In this document: positions 61,580-64,000 of the stretch, piece after piece | Layout of the letters: every line of letters starts with the position of its first letter | Numbering within the stretch: position 1 is the first letter of the stretch | NCBI GenBank assembly: GCA_964432415.1 | Contig: CAYSNW010000004.1 | Coordinates: forward strand, 77,920 to 141,919 | From: JAFECT01 sp964432415 | GTDB taxonomy: Bacteria > Pseudomonadota > Alphaproteobacteria > Caulobacterales > Caulobacteraceae | Direction of reading: 5' to 3' | Length of the DNA stretch: 64,000 nucleotides | The notes under the pieces: model-generated | The model's input: the letters and a program-made list of their open reading frames with translations, nothing else | The model's database searches: none | What the model was told of the DNA's origin: nothing | Program-made: the position numbers and the translations under genes

Positions 61580-64000
61580 ATGGCCGACACGATCACCGAA
61601 AGCCGACCCGCGGACCTGAACCGCATAGCCGCGGCCCCCGGCGCCGTCGACCTGGTCGGCGCGCCCGAGGGCTTCGACGCCCTGGTCTTGGCCGACATGC
61701 TGCGCACCCGCGGCGGCGTCGCCGTCTTCGCTGCGCGCGACTACGCTCGGGCCAATGCGTTTGAGGACGCGCTCAGGTTCTTCGCCGCCGACCTCAGGGT
61801 CGTGCGCTTCCCGGCCTGGGACTGTCTGCCCTACGACCGGGTCAGCCCCACACCCGCGCTCTCGGCCCAGCGCATGGCGGCTCTTTCGGAATTGTCCCGT
61901 CGCAACCCTGCTGATCGGAAGCCGCTGCTGGTCCTGACCACGGTCCCGGCGTTGCTGCAGCGCACGCCGCCGCGCGAGGCGACGACCGGGGCCGGCTACG
62001 CCACCCGCGTGGGGCGCGAGATCGACGTTGCGGACCTGGAGCGCTACTTCGCCATCAACGGCTACCAGCGGGCCTCAACCGTCTCGGAGCGCGGCGAATA
62101 CGCGGTGCGCGGCGGCGTCATCGACGTCTATCCGCCCGGGGCGGAAGAGCCAGTGCGCCTGGACCTGTTCGGCGACACCCTGGAGTCGATCCGCGCCTTC
62201 GATCCCGGCAGCCAGCGCTCCACCCGCCAGCTGACCGAGATCGAGCTGCTGCCGGTGACCGAAGCGCTGCTGGATCCGGAGAGCATTTCCAGCTTCCGAT
62301 CGGGCTACCTCAACCTGTTCGGTGCGGCCGGCGACGACCCGCTCTACGCCGCGGTCAGCGAAGGCGCCCGCCGCCAGGGTTTCGAGCACTGGCTGCCGCT
62401 GCTTTATCCGCGTCTCGACAGCCTGTTCGAATACCTGCCCGACGGGGCGCTGGTGGCGCTGGACGCCCAGGCCCAGGAGGCCAGGGACGAGCGGCTGTCC
62501 ATGATCGCCGACGCCTACGAGTCCCGTCAGGCGGCTTCCTCGGGAAAGGGCGGGGCGGCCTACCGCGCCCTGCCGCCCAACGCCCTGTACCTGACCGCCG
62601 ACGAGTGGGACGCCCGCCTGGGCGAACGGCCGGTCCGCCGCTTCAGCCCGTTCCAGCGCGAGGGCGACCGGGTCGAGGACCTGGGCGCGCGTCAGGGCCG
62701 CATCTTCGCCGCCGAACGCGCCCAGGACTCGGTCAATCTGTTCGAGGCCGTCGCGGACCACGCCAAAGCTTTGGCGGCGTCCGGCAGGCGGGTGCTGTTC
62801 GCCTCCTGGTCGGAGGGCTCGTCCGAGCGCCTCGGGACCATGCTGGCCGACCACGGCCTGAAGGATGTGCGCTACGCCGCCGACTGGACCGCGGCGCGCT
62901 CCTCCGATCCGAAGAAGCCCCTGCGTGTAGTCCTGCCCATCGACGCCGGCTTCGTCACCTCGTCGCTGGCGGTGCTGTCGGAGACCGACATCCTGGGCGA
63001 CCGCCTGGCCCGGCCGAAGAAGCGCCGCCGTGCGTCGAACTTCCTGGCCGAGGCCGCGTCCCTGTCCACGGGCGACCTGGTGGTGCACATCGACCACGGC
63101 ATCGGCCGCTACGAGGGGCTGAAGACGCTGGACGTCAACGGCGCCCCGCACGACTGCCTGGACATCCACTACCACGGCGATTCCAAGCTCTACCTGCCGG
63201 TGGAGAACATTGACCTCCTGACCCGCTACGGTTCGGAGTCCGAGGGTGTCCAGCTGGACCGCCTGGGCGGCGCCGCCTGGCAGGCCAGGAAGGCCCGCGC
63301 CAAGGAACGCCTGCGCGAGATGGCCGAGGGCTTGATCGCGCTGGCCGCCACCCGCGCCCTGAAGACCACGGGCGAGATCGACCCGCCCCACGGCGTGTTC
63401 GACGAGTTCTGCGCGCGGTTCCCGTACGAGGAGACCGACGACCAGCTCAACGCCATCGGCGACGTGCTGGAGGACCTGGCGGCCGGCAAGCCCATGGACC
63501 GGCTGATCTGCGGCGACGTCGGCTTCGGCAAGACCGAGGTGGCGCTGCGCGCGGCCTTCGTGGTGGCCATGAGCGGCAAGCAGGTGGCGGTGGTTTGCCC
63601 CACCACGCTGCTGGCGCGTCAGCACTTCAAGACCTTCTCCGAGCGTTTCCGCGGCTGGCCCATCCGGGTCCGGCAATTGTCGCGCATGGTCGCGGCCCGG
63701 GAGGCGACCGAAACCCGGCGCGAGCTGGCCGACGGCGAGGTCGAGATCGTGGTCGGCACCCACGCGGTGCTCTCCGATCAGGTCAAGTTCCGTGACCTCG
63801 GCCTTGTTGTGGTCGACGAGGAGCAGCACTTCGGGGTCAAGCACAAGGAGAAGCTCAAGGCGCTGCGGGCCGACGTCCACGTGCTCACGCTCACCGCCAC
63901 GCCGATCCCACGCACCCTGCAGATGGCGCTGTCGGGCATCCGCGAGATGTCGATCATCGCCACCCCGCCGGTCGACCGCCTGGCGGTGCGCACCTACATC
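61580..64000 (+). CDS. mfd: transcription-repair coupling factor (3' end outside window)
   Basis: 807 residues visible, open to the right edge. UvrB-like domain 1 ('FPAWDCLPYDRVSPTPALSA', 'SERGEYAVRGGVIDVYPPG'), RNA-polymerase interaction domain ('TGDLVVHIDHGIGRYEGLKT', 'LYLPVENIDLLTRY'), then the translocase with Walker A 'CGDVGFGKTEVALRAAF' (about residue 643) and the DEEQ box 'VVDEEQHFG' (about 745). It removes stalled RNA polymerase and recruits UvrA. The rest of the helicase and the TRG region lie beyond 64000. Confidence 0.96.
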   Translation, partial: MADTITESRPADLNRIAAAPGAVDLVGAPEGFDALVLADMLRTRGGVAVFAARDYARANAFEDALRFFAADLRVVRFPAWDCLPYDRVSPTPALSAQRMAALSELSRRNPADRKPLLVLTTVPALLQRTPPREATTGAGYATRVGREIDVADLERYFAINGYQRASTVSERGEYAVRGGVIDVYPPGAEEPVRLDLFGDTLESIRAFDPGSQRSTRQLTEIELLPVTEALLDPESISSFRSGYLNLFGAAGDDPLYAAVSEGARRQGFEHWLPLLYPRLDSLFEYLPDGALVALDAQAQEARDERLSMIADAYESRQAASSGKGGAAYRALPPNALYLTADEWDARLGERPVRRFSPFQREGDRVEDLGARQGRIFAAERAQDSVNLFEAVADHAKALAASGRRVLFASWSEGSSERLGTMLADHGLKDVRYAADWTAARSSDPKKPLRVVLPIDAGFVTSSLAVLSETDILGDRLARPKKRRRASNFLAEAASLSTGDLVVHIDHGIGRYEGLKTLDVNGAPHDCLDIHYHGDSKLYLPVENIDLLTRYGSESEGVQLDRLGGAAWQARKARAKERLREMAEGLIALAATRALKTTGEIDPPHGVFDEFCARFPYEETDDQLNAIGDVLEDLAAGKPMDRLICGDVGFGKTEVALRAAFVVAMSGKQVAVVCPTTLLARQHFKTFSERFRGWPIRVRQLSRMVAAREATETRRELADGEVEIVVGTHAVLSDQVKFRDLGLVVVDEEQHFGVKHKEKLKALRADVHVLTLTATPIPRTLQMALSGIREMSIIATPPVDRLAVRTYI

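Overview
The window is high-GC alphaproteobacterial DNA, most likely from Caulobacterales (Caulobacter/Phenylobacterium type). The evidence is the dense essential-gene cluster dnaE - rpsB-tsf - pyrH-frr-uppS-cdsA-dxr-rseP-bamA-skp-lpxD-fabZ-lpxA-lpxI-lpxB, an alphaproteobacterial LexA box (GAAC-N7-GAAC), and a SidA-like SOS micropeptide upstream of dnaE. No rRNA, tRNA or CRISPR array was seen. No gene-free stretch exceeds 300 bases.

Positions 1 to about 30486 are the right-hand, late part of a Mu-like transposable prophage; its transposase and early genes lie left of the window. Order: truncated GemA; a Mor/C-type activator; lysis cassette (GH108 endolysin, a 47-residue membrane protein, overlapping Rz/Rz1 spanins); small pre-terminase proteins; small and large terminase; portal; an unusual block of virion-like genes (repeat protein, SGNH esterase, lectin-like protein, membrane protein); MuF head protein with a probable nuclease C-terminus; protease with an internal scaffold start; decoration protein; gpT capsid; connector proteins; contractile tail sheath, tube, frameshifted tail chaperone, tape measure; baseplate; fibre; fibre chaperone; and an adenine methylase at the right end. 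Two identical 24-bp copies of a dyad sit upstream of the lysis and the protease/head genes and are the best candidates for activator-controlled late promoters. Two adjacent 22-bp repeats mark the right terminus.

The host sequence resumes about 40 bp upstream of a compact SOS promoter whose LexA box fills the -35/-10 spacer. It drives two hydrophobic micropeptides (the first SidA-like). Next come dnaE, a DUF559 nuclease-like gene flanked by an intergenic repeat, two small minus-strand envelope genes, rpsB-tsf with terminators, a GFA-family enzyme, and a minus-strand tricorn-like S41 protease with a small secreted protein.

From 42529 the genes form a long plus-strand envelope cluster: UMP kinase and ribosome recycling; undecaprenyl, CDP-DAG and MEP-pathway isoprenoid precursor synthesis; site-2 protease; outer-membrane assembly (BamA, Skp); then lipid A synthesis to LpxB. 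Citrate synthase and glutamyl-tRNA synthetase follow on the minus strand. ComEC, a small exported basic protein, SdhE and the start of Mfd (cut by the right edge) close the window.
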